From CAVYUC01 sp963771595 (lineage in GTDB: Bacteria > Bacteroidota > Bacteroidia > Bacteroidales > Prolixibacteraceae): a DNA stretch of 64,000 bases. Positions within the stretch are counted from its first letter, which is position 1. Each line of letters begins with the position of its first letter. Under the pieces are notes generated by a model. It saw only the letters and a program-made list of their open reading frames with translations, ran no database searches and had not been told where the DNA came from. Shown here piece by piece: positions 18,376-28,169 of the stretch. Location: the NCBI GenBank assembly GCA_963771595.1, contig CAVYUC010000014.1:124001-188000 (forward strand). Reading direction: 5' to 3'. Both the position numbers and the translations under genes were made by a program.

Positions 18376-19111
18376 AGATGAAGCGCTGGCGGCCAGCCGG
18401 CTCGAAAAACAACTGCATGAAATTGCACCTGAAATAACTGTTCTGGCCAAAATCGGCTCAATTAAGGAATCGGTAAAATGGTTATTGGGAAACAGTGCCG
18501 ATTTAATTTTCCTCGATATCCAGCTTTCCGACGGCATCAGTTTCAGCATCTTTGAACAGGTGGCAGTGAATACTCCCATAATTTTTACCACAGCGTACGA
18601 TCAGTATTCCATAAAAGCATTTGAACTGAACAGCATTTCATACCTGCTGAAACCCATCCGGAAAAATGATTTAATGGAAAGCCTGAAAAAATACAGGAAC
18701 CTGAAATCGGCATTCAACATCGATTTTGAACAGTTGCTTTCAGAAATAAAAGGCGAAAAGGCCGAATTTAAAAAGCGGTTTGTGATTCAAATCGGGCAAA
18801 AAATAAAAATGGTTGACACTTCGGAAATTGCGTTCTTTTATGCGATGGACAAAAATGTTTTTCTCAAAACATTCGAACGAAATAACTGGCCCATCGAATT
18901 TAGCCTCGATAAACTGGAAAATTTAATCGACCCCGCCCTGTTTTTCCGCATCAACAGGAAATATATTGTAAATATAAATGCCATTGAAAACATGGTTGCC
19001 TGGTCGCGCAGCCGAATAAAACTAAATTTGCAGCCACCCGCCGATGATGAAATGGAAACAATAGTCAGTGTTGATCGCTCGCCGGAATTTAAAAACTGGC
19101 TAAATAAATGA
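18356..19111 (+). CDS. LytTR-family response regulator
   Basis: 251 residues. The receiver domain starts MKVLIIEDEALAASRLE, has the phosphorylated Asp in ADLIFLDIQLSDG (about residue 54), the conserved Thr in PIIFTTAYD and the Lys in SYLLKPI. The C-terminal 100 residues are a LytTR DNA-binding domain (FKKRFVIQIGQKIKMV, LFFRINRKYIVNINAI). It overlaps the kinase gene by 20 bp. Target promoters are unknown; the next gene on this side is convergent. Confidence 0.93.
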   Translation: MKVLIIEDEALAASRLEKQLHEIAPEITVLAKIGSIKESVKWLLGNSADLIFLDIQLSDGISFSIFEQVAVNTPIIFTTAYDQYSIKAFELNSISYLLKPIRKNDLMESLKKYRNLKSAFNIDFEQLLSEIKGEKAEFKKRFVIQIGQKIKMVDTSEIAFFYAMDKNVFLKTFERNNWPIEFSLDKLENLIDPALFFRINRKYIVNINAIENMVAWSRSRIKLNLQPPADDEMETIVSVDRSPEFKNWLNK

Positions 19112-19189
19112 CAGTTAAAATTAAAGGCATATCTACCTCATATTACAATTCGTTCCACCGGTTTTTTTATTCTTAATACTACGGACCAG

Positions 19190-19774
19190 TTAGTCAAAAT
19201 TTAGTAGATATTTTACCAGAGCAACAAACATGAAATTATGATCTGACTTATCACTATCGTCTTCGGCGTATAAATTTGTGATTCCCAGCGTTGCCCTTCC
19301 TCCAACAGTTATTTGTTCATTAATTTTATAACCAGCACCAAAAGGCAATCCCAATTCAAAGCCATTAACATAATCGCTGTAGTCTTCAATTGTTCCGTCA
19401 TACTTATCTTTTGCACTTAGCAGAAAACCAGGCTGTAAACCTATTTCTGCATAAAATTTCTCACTGGCATTGAAATTAAAAAGAATCGGAATGTTTAGAT
19501 AAATTAATCTCGTGACTCCGTCGTAATCTCCTGTATCCCATGCCGAGCCCTGAAAAGACACCCCCAAACCCGCGTTAATTGAAGTGTTTTCGTTCATTTC
19601 AATTATACCGGAAGAGGCATTTAACTGGACACCTAAAACAGGTCCATTCCAACTTTCGTGACCAAAAATCAACGATGGCCCAACACCACCAGAAAATATA
19701 ACATTTGTAAATTCGATTTGAGAGAAAGATTGAAATCCTATCGTACAAAATAATAAAATTAAAAAAGTTTTCAT
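19190..19774 (-). CDS. Outer-membrane beta-barrel protein (OmpX/PorT-like)
   Basis: 194 residues with a signal peptide (MKTFLILLFCTIGFQSFSQ). The rest alternates amphipathic strands: GGVGPSLIFG, INAGLGVSFQGSAW, LIYLNIPILFNFN, FYAEIGLQPGFLLSA, ELGLPFGAGYKI and a last strand VALVKYLLNFD, the usual small Bacteroidota outer-membrane barrel of eight strands. No catalytic residues are expected. It stands alone, convergent with the response regulator. Confidence 0.82.
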   Translation of the reverse strand: MKTFLILLFCTIGFQSFSQIEFTNVIFSGGVGPSLIFGHESWNGPVLGVQLNASSGIIEMNENTSINAGLGVSFQGSAWDTGDYDGVTRLIYLNIPILFNFNASEKFYAEIGLQPGFLLSAKDKYDGTIEDYSDYVNGFELGLPFGAGYKINEQITVGGRATLGITNLYAEDDSDKSDHNFMFVALVKYLLNFD

Positions 19775-20088
19775 AATTGTGTATTTATTGATGAAAATTT
19801 AAATTATTCTTTTAGATGTATTTTGATTTGTCTAATCTCAAATTTTGTGCTGAATTGTTTGTTTTTATAATTTTCATTAACATACAGTAAGTTACACAGA
19901 TTTGTATTAAAAAAGAAAGATTTTATTAAAAAAATACCTAAATGTATTTTTTAATAGTGCTTATTTGGAGCTTACCTATTTTTTTTAAAATGATTCTTAT
20001 TGTGAGGACTATGACGATATAATTAATTTTTGAAGAAAAATTACACCATTATTTTAAAGATTTTGTTGTAAAAAATGAAACCCTAAAA
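19775..20088. other. AT-rich intergenic stretch
   Basis: About 310 bp between the minus-strand barrel gene and the 3' end of the TIGR01212 gene. Very AT-rich. I see no gene, no repeat and no convincing promoter beyond runs of A and T. Confidence 0.5.
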
Positions 20089-21030
20089 TCAGCAAAACAA
20101 TCTTCCCTGCCAGGTATCACGCTCTTTGAGCCGTTTTTCCACTTTCGCTACAAACTCAAAATTTTTCAACCCCCATTTCGGTGCCAGCAACAATTCATGC
20201 GGTGACTGGCTGATAAATCGTTCCACAATAATTTCAGGATTTAAAAGCTCAAGGTAATCCACCATTAAGTCAACATACTCTTCTGCAGAAAACAGATGAA
20301 ACTGTGCCGGATTTTCCACGAACTGTCTCTCCAGGATTGTTCCTTTATGAATTTGCAACTGGTGCAGCTTCAGGTTATTAACCGGAAGCCGGGAAACCGT
20401 CCGTGCCTGATTCAGCCAGTCGGTGCGGGTTTCGCCCGGAAGTCCGAGAATGAAATGTGCACAGTTGCGGATTCCGCGGATGTCAGTTTGCTCCAGGGCC
20501 CAAACCGATTCAGCAAACGTATGCCCGCGGTTGATACGTTTCAGCGATTCATCCATGTGCGACTCCAACCCGAATTCCACCATCACATACACCTTTCGGC
20601 TGAGTTCCGCCAGGTAATCCAGCAACTCCTCATGCACTGCATCAGGCCGGGTGGAAATAACAAGCCCCACAATTTTGGGATGTTGTAAGGCCTCCTCATA
20701 CAATCGTTTTAAATCATCAAGCGGTGCATAGGTGTTGGTGTAAGCCTGAAAATAAGCCAGAAACTTCATCGATTTATATTTCTTTGAGAAAAAATCAATT
20801 CCCTGTCCGATCTGGTCAGTTACTGAAATTTCAAGATTACAATAATTAGGTTTGAATGTTTTGTTGTTACAATAAGTGCAGCCTCCTTTTCCCTTTAATC
20901 CATCGCGGTTTGGACAGGTAAAACCTGCATCAACAGAAACTTTCTGCACCCGTTCAGCAAACCTGTTTCTGAAATAAGTTGAAAAATCGTTGTATCTTTT
21001 TTCATGCCCCCAAATATAATCCATCAGCAC
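20089..21030 (-). CDS. TIGR01212-family radical SAM protein (YhcC-like)
   Basis: 313 residues. KRYNDFSTYFRNRFAERVQK at the start is the family hallmark, followed by the iron-sulfur cluster motif Cys-x11-Cys-x2-Cys (CPNRDGLKGKGGCTYC, about residues 39-54). Further marks are AYFQAYTNTYAPL, VGLVISTRPDAV and NLKLHQLQIHKGTILE. Family members are cytoplasmic radical SAM enzymes of unknown substrate. Both ATGs (21030 and 21024) are possible. The protein ends with two cysteine-proximal residues (RLFC). Confidence 0.92.
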   Translation of the reverse strand: MLMDYIWGHEKRYNDFSTYFRNRFAERVQKVSVDAGFTCPNRDGLKGKGGCTYCNNKTFKPNYCNLEISVTDQIGQGIDFFSKKYKSMKFLAYFQAYTNTYAPLDDLKRLYEEALQHPKIVGLVISTRPDAVHEELLDYLAELSRKVYVMVEFGLESHMDESLKRINRGHTFAESVWALEQTDIRGIRNCAHFILGLPGETRTDWLNQARTVSRLPVNNLKLHQLQIHKGTILERQFVENPAQFHLFSAEEYVDLMVDYLELLNPEIIVERFISQSPHELLLAPKWGLKNFEFVAKVEKRLKERDTWQGRLFC

Positions 21031-21188
21031 TAATATTATTACGGCTTCAAAAATATAAAAAATAAGCAGGAGTAGCAGTTGAACAAGATCTGTTAAAAAC
21101 TCGTTGAAAACTTTATCCTCTCCAAGGTGTTGGGGGGTTTTATTTAATAAATGTTATTCTTACTTTTAAACATCATAAAAAAGCATCT

Positions 21189-22718
21189 ATGTTATCAGAT
21201 AAAGATAAACTTCAGATAAAAAAACGCGGAAGCGAATTGCACACCATCCTCAAACAAATCGAAAATTTTAAACATGGCTTTCCTTATCTCCAGGTGAAAG
21301 ATGCTGCATCGGTGGGAAATGGAATTATAAAATTAGACCCCGGACAGATTAAAAAAAGAAGCAATTTATTTGTTGAAAAAGTGGAACGGGGAATTAAACC
21401 GCTGAAATTCGTCCCCGCATCGGGAGCTGCCAGCCGCATGTTCAAAGCATTGTTTGAAGCACTGGAAGAATGCCGGAAAACAGATAATCCTGAAGAAGTT
21501 TTATTGAAAAATAAAGCTGCCAAACAATTTATTCAGCAAAAAGAAAAATTTGCATTTTATCCTGATCTTAAAAAAGTTATTCAGCAAAATAAGGAAGAGG
21601 AAACCTGCGAAAACCTTATTGATTTTCTTTTAAATGAAAAAGGGTTGAATTACGGTGCACTTCCCAAAGGGCTGTTGAAATTTCATTCCTATAAAGATTT
21701 TGAACGTACTCCGTTTGAAGAACATCTTGTGGAAGGCGCCAAATATGCAAAAGACAAAGATGGAATTGTACGGCTGCATTTCACTGTTTCGCCGGAACAC
21801 CAGCAGGGATTTGAATCATTATTGAATGAAGTAAAGGAAAAGTACGAAAATGAACTCCAGGTAAAGTTTGAAATTTCATTTAGCCTGCAAAAGCCTTCTA
21901 CGGATACTGTTGCAGTGGATTTAAGCAACGAACCCTTCCGCGAAGAAGATGGAAGTTTGCTTTTTCGTCCCGGCGGCCACGGCGCATTGATTGAAAATCT
22001 GAATGATTTGGATGCCGATATCATCTTTATAAAAAATATTGACAATGTAGTTCCCGATCATTTAAAACAAACAACAATAGATTACAAGAAAGCTTTGGCA
22101 GGAGTTTTGCTGAAATACCAGGAAAAATTATTTATGTACCAGCAACAGTTAAATGAAAAGCATTATGTGGCGCTCGACAGCGGATTTTTAGCTGCTGCTT
22201 CCAACTTTCTTGAGAATACATTGAATACAAGTCCTGAAAGTAACCATTATTATACTGAACGGGAAGATTTGTACCAATACCTGAAAGAAAAATTTAACCG
22301 TCCGCTGCGCGTCTGCGGAATGGTTAAAAACGAAGGTGAACCGGGTGGAGGCCCCTTTTGGGCCAAAAACCCGGATGGTACCATTTCATTACAGGTAGTT
22401 GAAAGTTCGCAAATTGACCCGGAAAGCGTTCAGCAACAAAAAATTGCTAAAAATGCCACACATTTTAATCCGGTGGATTTGGTGTGCGGCATCAAAAATT
22501 ACAAAAGGGAAAAATACGACCTGACTCAGTTTACAGATCCGGCAACCGGTTTTATATCCAAAAAGTCGAAAGACGGAAAAGATTTAAAAGCTTTGGAACT
22601 TCCGGGACTTTGGAACGGTGCCATGAGTAACTGGAACACCCTTTTTGTGGAAGTACCTGCAGAAACATTCAATCCGGTGAAAACCGTGAATGATTTGTTG
22701 CGCGATCAACACCTTTAG
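21189..22718 (+). CDS. DUF4301 family protein
   Basis: 509 residues; the Bacteroidota-specific DUF4301 pattern is clear: KFVPASGAASRMFKALFEAL, LPKGLLKFHSY, RPGGHGALIENLND, DADIIFIKNIDNVVPDHLK and AMSNWNTLFVEVP. The nucleotidyltransferase-like GASRM and NIDN segments suggest a distant GT-A/nucleotidyltransferase fold, but that is inference and the function is unknown. Cytoplasmic: no signal peptide. The TPR gene follows 55 bp later on the same strand. Confidence 0.9.
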   Translation: MLSDKDKLQIKKRGSELHTILKQIENFKHGFPYLQVKDAASVGNGIIKLDPGQIKKRSNLFVEKVERGIKPLKFVPASGAASRMFKALFEALEECRKTDNPEEVLLKNKAAKQFIQQKEKFAFYPDLKKVIQQNKEEETCENLIDFLLNEKGLNYGALPKGLLKFHSYKDFERTPFEEHLVEGAKYAKDKDGIVRLHFTVSPEHQQGFESLLNEVKEKYENELQVKFEISFSLQKPSTDTVAVDLSNEPFREEDGSLLFRPGGHGALIENLNDLDADIIFIKNIDNVVPDHLKQTTIDYKKALAGVLLKYQEKLFMYQQQLNEKHYVALDSGFLAAASNFLENTLNTSPESNHYYTEREDLYQYLKEKFNRPLRVCGMVKNEGEPGGGPFWAKNPDGTISLQVVESSQIDPESVQQQKIAKNATHFNPVDLVCGIKNYKREKYDLTQFTDPATGFISKKSKDGKDLKALELPGLWNGAMSNWNTLFVEVPAETFNPVKTVNDLLRDQHL

Positions 22719-22773
22719 GTGGTTTTTTTATCTCGGTTGAATTACTAATTTCGCAGACTCATTTTATGGTCTT

Positions 22774-24195
22774 ATGAACGAAGAAGAAAGAAACTATTTC
22801 AGCGACGAAGACATCAGCGAGGCATTAAGCCGGTTTAAAGAATCAATGATCTCCGGCCGTAAAATATACTTCGATGTTTCCGAATTTGAGGCCATTGTTG
22901 AACAACTAATGGACGAAGGGGATTTCAACACCTCTGAGATTGCTGTAAAACAAGGGATACAAATTCACCCCGACGCAGTTACCCTGCAGTTAAAATACAG
23001 CCAGGTTTTGCTAAACAAAGGGATGTATAAAAAGGCCATGAAATATCTCGAACTGGCAGAAAAAGTTGAAGTCAACAATCCTGATGTCCACCTGATGAAA
23101 GGGTCTGCATGGCTTATTTTAGGCGAAGATCGTGCCGCTGAAAAATCATTTGTACAGGCAGTAAAAACTGCCGGTGGCGAAGAGGACGACATCCTCTATC
23201 ATATCGGCTCGGCTTATGTGCAGGCAGGTGAAGTGCAGAAAGCCATTGGTTTTTTTGAAAAAGCACTGCTGGCGAATCCGGCAAATGAAACAGCACTTTA
23301 CGAACTTGGTTTTTTTAGCGATCAGCAGGGCGATTACGAAAAAAGCATTGAATATTACAACCGTTACCTCGATATCGATCCGTTTAATTATTCCACATGG
23401 TTTAATCTCGGAATAACATTCAACAAAGCAGAAAAACACGACAAGGCCATTGAAGCTTATGAATTTGCATTAACTCTAAACGAAGATTTTTACCAGGCTG
23501 ACTTTAATATTGCAAATGCACATGCCAATGCAGGAAACTACAAAAAAGCCATATCAAAATACTTTGAATACCTAAAACTGGAGCCAAATAACGATGATGC
23601 TTATTGCTACATTGGAGAGTGTTATCTTAATCTTGAAAATTACCGGAAAGCTGAAAAATACTACCAGGAAGCCATAAAAATGAATCCGGAAAATGATACA
23701 GCCTGGTTTGGTATCGGATTGATTATGTGGGTAGAAAAAAAATATACCGAAGGTGTGGTATTCATGAAAAAGGCGCTCCGTATTGATAATGCAAATCCTG
23801 AGTACTGGCTAACTCTTGCAAAAATTTATGCTGATTACGATCATCTTAAAGAAGCCGAGAAAGCGCTGAAAAAAGCAGTTAAACTGGAACCGGAAAACAG
23901 CGAAATCTGGCTGACGTCAGTCGATGTTTACCTGAAAGAGGGACAGTTGAAAAATGCCATCCGTATTTTGGAAACAGCCATCATTAAAAACGACGATGTA
24001 ATCTTAAAATACCGTCTGGTGGCGTTACTGCTTGAAAACAAAAGCGAAACTGAAGCCCTGGAACTCCTGGAATCTGCAATGGAGCAAGACGTTACCCGGA
24101 TAAATTATCTTTTTGAGGTATATCCGAAAGCAAAGAAAAACAAACGGCTAAATAAATTTGTGGATAATTTCAGGGAAAACCTGCAGGATAATTAA
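22774..24195 (+). CDS. Tetratricopeptide-repeat protein
   Basis: 473 residues composed almost wholly of TPR units from about residue 35 on, for example YHIGSAYVQAGEVQKAIGFF, WFNLGITFNKAEKHDKAIEA, CYIGECYLNLENYRKAEKY and WLTLAKIYADYDHLKEAEKA; roughly eleven to twelve repeats can be counted. There is no signal peptide or membrane helix, so it is a cytoplasmic scaffold. The N-terminus is acidic (NEEERNYFSDEDISEAL). Partners are unknown. It may share a transcript with the DUF4301 gene. Confidence 0.9.
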   Translation: MNEEERNYFSDEDISEALSRFKESMISGRKIYFDVSEFEAIVEQLMDEGDFNTSEIAVKQGIQIHPDAVTLQLKYSQVLLNKGMYKKAMKYLELAEKVEVNNPDVHLMKGSAWLILGEDRAAEKSFVQAVKTAGGEEDDILYHIGSAYVQAGEVQKAIGFFEKALLANPANETALYELGFFSDQQGDYEKSIEYYNRYLDIDPFNYSTWFNLGITFNKAEKHDKAIEAYEFALTLNEDFYQADFNIANAHANAGNYKKAISKYFEYLKLEPNNDDAYCYIGECYLNLENYRKAEKYYQEAIKMNPENDTAWFGIGLIMWVEKKYTEGVVFMKKALRIDNANPEYWLTLAKIYADYDHLKEAEKALKKAVKLEPENSEIWLTSVDVYLKEGQLKNAIRILETAIIKNDDVILKYRLVALLLENKSETEALELLESAMEQDVTRINYLFEVYPKAKKNKRLNKFVDNFRENLQDN

Positions 24196-24370
24196 TTTCC
24201 ATTTCAGCTAAAATTTGTTCCAATTCGCATCCTGAAAAATGCCGGTAACTATTAAACGTAATACTGCCGGGCATGATTTTTCGCCACTACCGCTTCCCTT
24301 CAACGAGCGGGAACAAATTAATTCTGAACACTGCTTTCCTTCAGCATAAAAAAAAAAAGCCCAATTCGGT

Positions 24371-24949
24371 TTATCTCCAGTATTCAGTAATTTTACCTGA
24401 TGATCCAAAAACCGGATCATTATTTGGTAAAGGAAGTTTTGCAATATTATCCCTGGCCTTCTCCAATTCCTCTTCTTTGCCATAATTCATATCATAATTC
24501 TGCCCATCGGGATAAGCGCCGACAACGGCAAAACCATCGCCAGAGTCAATGCGTTTATGTGCCGTTCCAACCGGCAAAACCACCAAATCCCCTTTTTCTA
24601 TTCGTACTGTTTTGCTGCCGGGGCCGCCAAGCTGAACTTCGGCCCAGCCGCCATAAACACCAAGAGCCTCATGGGCGGTTGTATGATAATGGTGATAATT
24701 GAAAATGCCATTCCGCCACGAATTCTTCCAATTATTTTCCGACAGAATATTCTCGATTTGAGCTGCCGGATCGCCATCTTCAAAATCAAAAACTGCCTTA
24801 TATAATAGCACCGGTAATTCCGGATTGTTTGGGAAATTCCCGTTTTCGCTAAATTGAAGTGTAACGATTTCAGCATTTTTATTTGATTGTGCATCCATAA
24901 TACTGAGATTAAAAAAATAGAGTACGATTAAAAAAACAATAAACTTCAT
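24371..24949 (-). CDS. Secreted cupin-domain protein
   Basis: 192 residues from the ATG at 24949, chosen since the signal peptide MKFIVFLIVLYFFNLSIMDA follows directly. The cupin core has the metal-ligand histidines in YHHYHTTAHEALGVYGGWAEV and the second motif KGDLVVLPVGTAHKRI. This YjlB-like single-domain cupin has no assigned substrate. The frame upstream of 24949 codes only for a short unrelated N-terminus. Single gene, divergent from the DUF368 transporter. Confidence 0.88.
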   Translation of the reverse strand: MKFIVFLIVLYFFNLSIMDAQSNKNAEIVTLQFSENGNFPNNPELPVLLYKAVFDFEDGDPAAQIENILSENNWKNSWRNGIFNYHHYHTTAHEALGVYGGWAEVQLGGPGSKTVRIEKGDLVVLPVGTAHKRIDSGDGFAVVGAYPDGQNYDMNYGKEEELEKARDNIAKLPLPNNDPVFGSSGKITEYWR

Positions 24950-25043
24950 TTTCGAAACATTTAGCAGATTCAAATTCATAACAATTTATCCTTTCTTTTT
25001 GTTATTTTGGCACCTCCAAAAAACGAATGCTCAATAAAAAAGG

Positions 25044-26000
25044 ATGAATAGAAATACAAAAGATTACCTGGTTTTAATGATAAAAGGGATGGCAATGGGC
25101 GCTGCCGATGTAGTGCCGGGTGTTTCAGGGGGCACCATTGCTTTTATAACCGGGATTTACGAAGAACTTATCAATTCAATAAAATTGGTAAATATTCAGG
25201 CAGCTAAGTTATTGTTCTCCGGAAAAATCGGTGGATTCTGGAAACACATAAACGGAACCTTTTTACTGAGCGTTTTACTGGGAATTGGAATCAGCGTTTT
25301 TTCGCTTGCCAAAGGCCTCGAATACCTGCTTGGCCATTATCCAATACTGGTATGGGCGTTTTTCTTTGGACTGATAATAGCCTCGGCAATCTATGTGGCC
25401 CGTTACATAAAAAAATGGAATACAGGAACCATTATAGCCGGAATTGCCGGAATAGTGGTGGCTTATTTTATAACTGTAGTTTCACCGGCGGAAGCCAATA
25501 CTACCTGGTGGTTTATTTTTGTATCGGGAGCCATAGCCATTTGCGCCATGATTTTACCGGGAATATCCGGTAGTTTTATTCTTGTTTTGCTTGGAATGTA
25601 TAAATTCATTCTCGAAGCAGTCGGGAATTTTCAAATCGCAGTTTTACTTGTATTTTTAATTGGAGCAGCTGTTGGAATAATTGCATTTTCAAATGTATTG
25701 TCATGGCTATTAAAAAAGTACCATAACCTTACAATTGCTGTGCTTGCTGGTTTTATGCTGGGTTCACTAAACAAGGTGTGGCCATGGAAAGAGGTAATTA
25801 AAACTTTTACCGATCGCCACGGAGAGTTAAAACCATTGGTTGAATCCAACATTTTACCTCATACTTACGAACAAATAACCGGCAAACAGTCGATGCTTCC
25901 GGGAGCCTTAATGCTGGCAGTTTTTGGTTTTGCCCTTATCTTTATAATCGAAGGTTTAACACGACCAAAAAAAAATAAAAAATGGAAAGATACGGTTTGA
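25044..26000 (+). CDS. DUF368 membrane protein, PopT-like polyprenyl-phosphate transporter
   Basis: 318 residues with about nine membrane helices. The family hallmark is at the start: KGMAMGAADVVPGVSGGTIA, and a second copy of the motif is CAMILPGISGSFILVLLGMY, the re-entrant repeats of the DUF368/PopT fold. Experimentally studied members recycle undecaprenyl phosphate across the inner membrane for envelope synthesis. Its last 19 bp overlap aroE, so the two are translated from one message. Confidence 0.9.
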   Translation: MNRNTKDYLVLMIKGMAMGAADVVPGVSGGTIAFITGIYEELINSIKLVNIQAAKLLFSGKIGGFWKHINGTFLLSVLLGIGISVFSLAKGLEYLLGHYPILVWAFFFGLIIASAIYVARYIKKWNTGTIIAGIAGIVVAYFITVVSPAEANTTWWFIFVSGAIAICAMILPGISGSFILVLLGMYKFILEAVGNFQIAVLLVFLIGAAVGIIAFSNVLSWLLKKYHNLTIAVLAGFMLGSLNKVWPWKEVIKTFTDRHGELKPLVESNILPHTYEQITGKQSMLPGALMLAVFGFALIFIIEGLTRPKKNKKWKDTV

Positions 26001-26734
26001 TTGGCTACCCTTTAACACATTCATTTTCGAAACGATTTTTTACTGAAAAATTCGAAAATGAAAATATTCATGCTGCTTATGAGAATTTTGAAATTGACAA
26101 CATCAGTAAATTTCCGGAAGTAATTAAAAATAATCCGGAATTATCAGGGCTGAATGTAACCATTCCTTATAAAGAACAGGTAATTCCATATCTGGATGAA
26201 TTAAATGATTCGGCAAAGGAAATTGGCGCTGTAAATACTGTAAAAATTTCGCGAAAGGAAAACAACATTTTTTTAAAAGGATTCAATACCGATACTTTTG
26301 GTTTTGAAACTGCTTTAAAACCATTGCTGAAAGAACACCACAAAAAGGCGCTGATTTTGGGCACCGGGGGCGCATCCAAGGCATTGAAATACGTTCTCCG
26401 GAAACGGGGTATTGATTTCATTTCGGCATCGATTGAAGAATTAAAGGAAAACGAAATCCGGTATGAAGAAATTGACCGGAATATAATTGATGAGCGCTTG
26501 CTGATTATAAATGCAACACCGCTCGGCACTTTTCCGAAAACTGAAACCTTTCCTCCCCTTCCATACGAATTTCTAACCGGCCGCCATTTATTGTTCGATT
26601 TGGTGTACAATCCCGAAGTAACTATGTTTATGAAAAAAGGTAGAGCAAAAGGTGCCACAGTGAAAAACGGGTACGAAATGTTGTTGCAGCAGGCCCTTAA
26701 ATCCTGGGAAATCTGGAACAGCGAAACCCCGTAA
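25982..26734 (+). CDS. aroE: Shikimate dehydrogenase
   Basis: 250 residues. AroE reduces 3-dehydroshikimate with NADPH in aromatic amino-acid synthesis. Visible motifs: the shikimate-binding GYPLTHSFSKRFF, the catalytic lysine in LNVTIPYKEQVIPYL, GAVNTVKI, GFNTDTFGFE and a nucleotide-binding loop LILGTGGASKALKYVL. The C-terminal NGYEMLLQQALKSWEIW contains the conserved glutamine. It overlaps the DUF368 gene by 19 bp. Slightly short, as usual in Bacteroidota. Confidence 0.94.
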   Translation: MERYGLIGYPLTHSFSKRFFTEKFENENIHAAYENFEIDNISKFPEVIKNNPELSGLNVTIPYKEQVIPYLDELNDSAKEIGAVNTVKISRKENNIFLKGFNTDTFGFETALKPLLKEHHKKALILGTGGASKALKYVLRKRGIDFISASIEELKENEIRYEEIDRNIIDERLLIINATPLGTFPKTETFPPLPYEFLTGRHLLFDLVYNPEVTMFMKKGRAKGATVKNGYEMLLQQALKSWEIWNSETP

Positions 26735-26783
26735 CTGTGCAACAGTTCATTAATGTTCACAATTCATCATTTTCACAGTTAAA

Positions 26784-26868
26784 CAATTTGTCAATTTTAA
26801 ATTCCATTTATCAATTAAAGCAATTTATCAATTTTGCCATTTATCAATTTTACAATTTGTCAATTTAA
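26784..26868 (+). repeat. Short AT-rich tandem repeat before the phosphatase gene
   Basis: Five copies of a 16-20 bp unit close to CAATTTRTCAATTTTA start at 26784, 26804, 26821, 26837 and 26853 and end 4 bp before the ATG at 26872. They could affect translation or transcript stability of that gene. Confidence 0.75.
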
Positions 26869-26871
26869 TAC

Positions 26872-27342
26872 ATGAATAAAAAAAATATATTGTTCGTATG
26901 CATGGGAAATATTTGCCGCTCACCAAGTGCAGAGGCAGTTTTTAAAGGACTTGTAAAAAAAGAGGGACTTGCAGAAAACTTTGAAATCGATTCGGCCGGA
27001 ACAGGGCCATGGCATGTTGGTGAACCCGCCGATAAACGGATGCAAAAACATGCGGTTAAACGAAACTATAATCTTACCAGCATTTCGAGGCAGTTTGATC
27101 CGGAAACTGATTTCGACCGGTTTGACATGATAATTGCCATGGATGATGATAATGTGGCCACCCTGAAAAGCCTTGCACGAAATTCGGAAGAGTTGAATAA
27201 AATTCAAAAAATCACTGATTTCAGCAGCGAATGGAATTATACTGAAGTTCCCGATCCCTATTATGGTGGCGATGAAGGTTTTGAACTTGTACTGGATTTA
27301 CTGGAAGATGCTTGTCGCGGATTACTAAACAAACTGAAGTAA
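26872..27342 (+). CDS. Low-molecular-weight protein tyrosine phosphatase
   Basis: 156 residues. The phosphate-binding P-loop is VCMGNICRSPSAEAVF, with Cys-x5-Arg near residues 10-16, and the general-acid loop is PDPYYGGDEGFE near 130. IDSAGTGPWHVGEPAD is also conserved. It removes phosphate from tyrosine (or arginine) residues in the cytoplasm. Length is normal. The start is preceded directly by the tandem repeat at 26784-26868 and no Shine-Dalgarno is visible. Confidence 0.93.
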   Translation: MNKKNILFVCMGNICRSPSAEAVFKGLVKKEGLAENFEIDSAGTGPWHVGEPADKRMQKHAVKRNYNLTSISRQFDPETDFDRFDMIIAMDDDNVATLKSLARNSEELNKIQKITDFSSEWNYTEVPDPYYGGDEGFELVLDLLEDACRGLLNKLK

Positions 27343-27359
27343 CTCCGGAAATTTGGCTT

Positions 27360-28067
27360 CTATTCAATAATCTGAACAGAAATGGAAACAATACCGGTTT
27401 GTTTTTCAAGCACATCTGACAATTGTTGAACATCGTGCCCCTTTATCACATTGACCAGAAAAGTGAGTTTATCATTTGCCTCATTTATATTCCGCTCAAA
27501 CCCGGTAGTAACAATATTCACCTTCTCATTTTTTAAAACTTCCTTAACCGTGTTGACGTTTGTTCCTTTTTTATCCACTACTATCACAATTTTACGGAGG
27601 GTACGTTCCTTAAAAAGCTTCTTTTCGAAAAAATCCATAATCGTCAGAGCAAACAGAATAACCACAACACCCGCAATGCTGATGATAAACATTCCGGCGC
27701 CGACTGCCAGTCCGATTGCTGCCATAGCCCAGATTGACGCTGCTGTTGTGAGTCCTTTTATATCCGTCCCGAATTTTAAAATTGCCCCGGCTCCGAGAAA
27801 TCCGATTCCCGAAACCACCTGGGCGGCAATTCTTCCCGGGTCGCCATTCTGAAAATTGGTGAAGGTTTGCGGAACAAAAATGGAAACCAGCATCACCATG
27901 GTGGAGCCGATACTTATTAAAATATGTGTTCGCATTCCGGCAGGTTGGTGATGTGTTTCCCGTTCAATTCCGATGAGCATTCCCAAAACAAAACTGAACA
28001 AAATTCGTATCAGGGAAGTTTCCCAGTTTACTTCATTCGAATTAAAAATCAGGCTGATGTTTTCCAT
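27360..28067 (-). CDS. MgtC/SapB family membrane protein
   Basis: 235 residues. The family motif is at FVLGMLIGIERETHHQPAGMRTHILISIG, read here as two halves: a membrane helix and the GIERE-RTH loop. Four to five helices follow (QVVSGIGFLGAGAILKF, AASIWAMAAIGLAVGAGMFI), then a soluble C-terminal ACT-like domain of about 85 residues. MgtC-type proteins modulate magnesium homeostasis and F-type ATPase activity in other bacteria. Single gene, convergent with the phosphatase. Confidence 0.9.
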   Translation of the reverse strand: MENISLIFNSNEVNWETSLIRILFSFVLGMLIGIERETHHQPAGMRTHILISIGSTMVMLVSIFVPQTFTNFQNGDPGRIAAQVVSGIGFLGAGAILKFGTDIKGLTTAASIWAMAAIGLAVGAGMFIISIAGVVVILFALTIMDFFEKKLFKERTLRKIVIVVDKKGTNVNTVKEVLKNEKVNIVTTGFERNINEANDKLTFLVNVIKGHDVQQLSDVLEKQTGIVSISVQIIE

Positions 28068-28169
28068 TTTACTAAAATTTTCCGCTTCCCAATTTACAAA
28101 AAACAGAAAGTTATTTCGCCCAAAACAACTTTCAAGATTAAAAAGTTGATTCCCTTTACTGCTTGTTAA

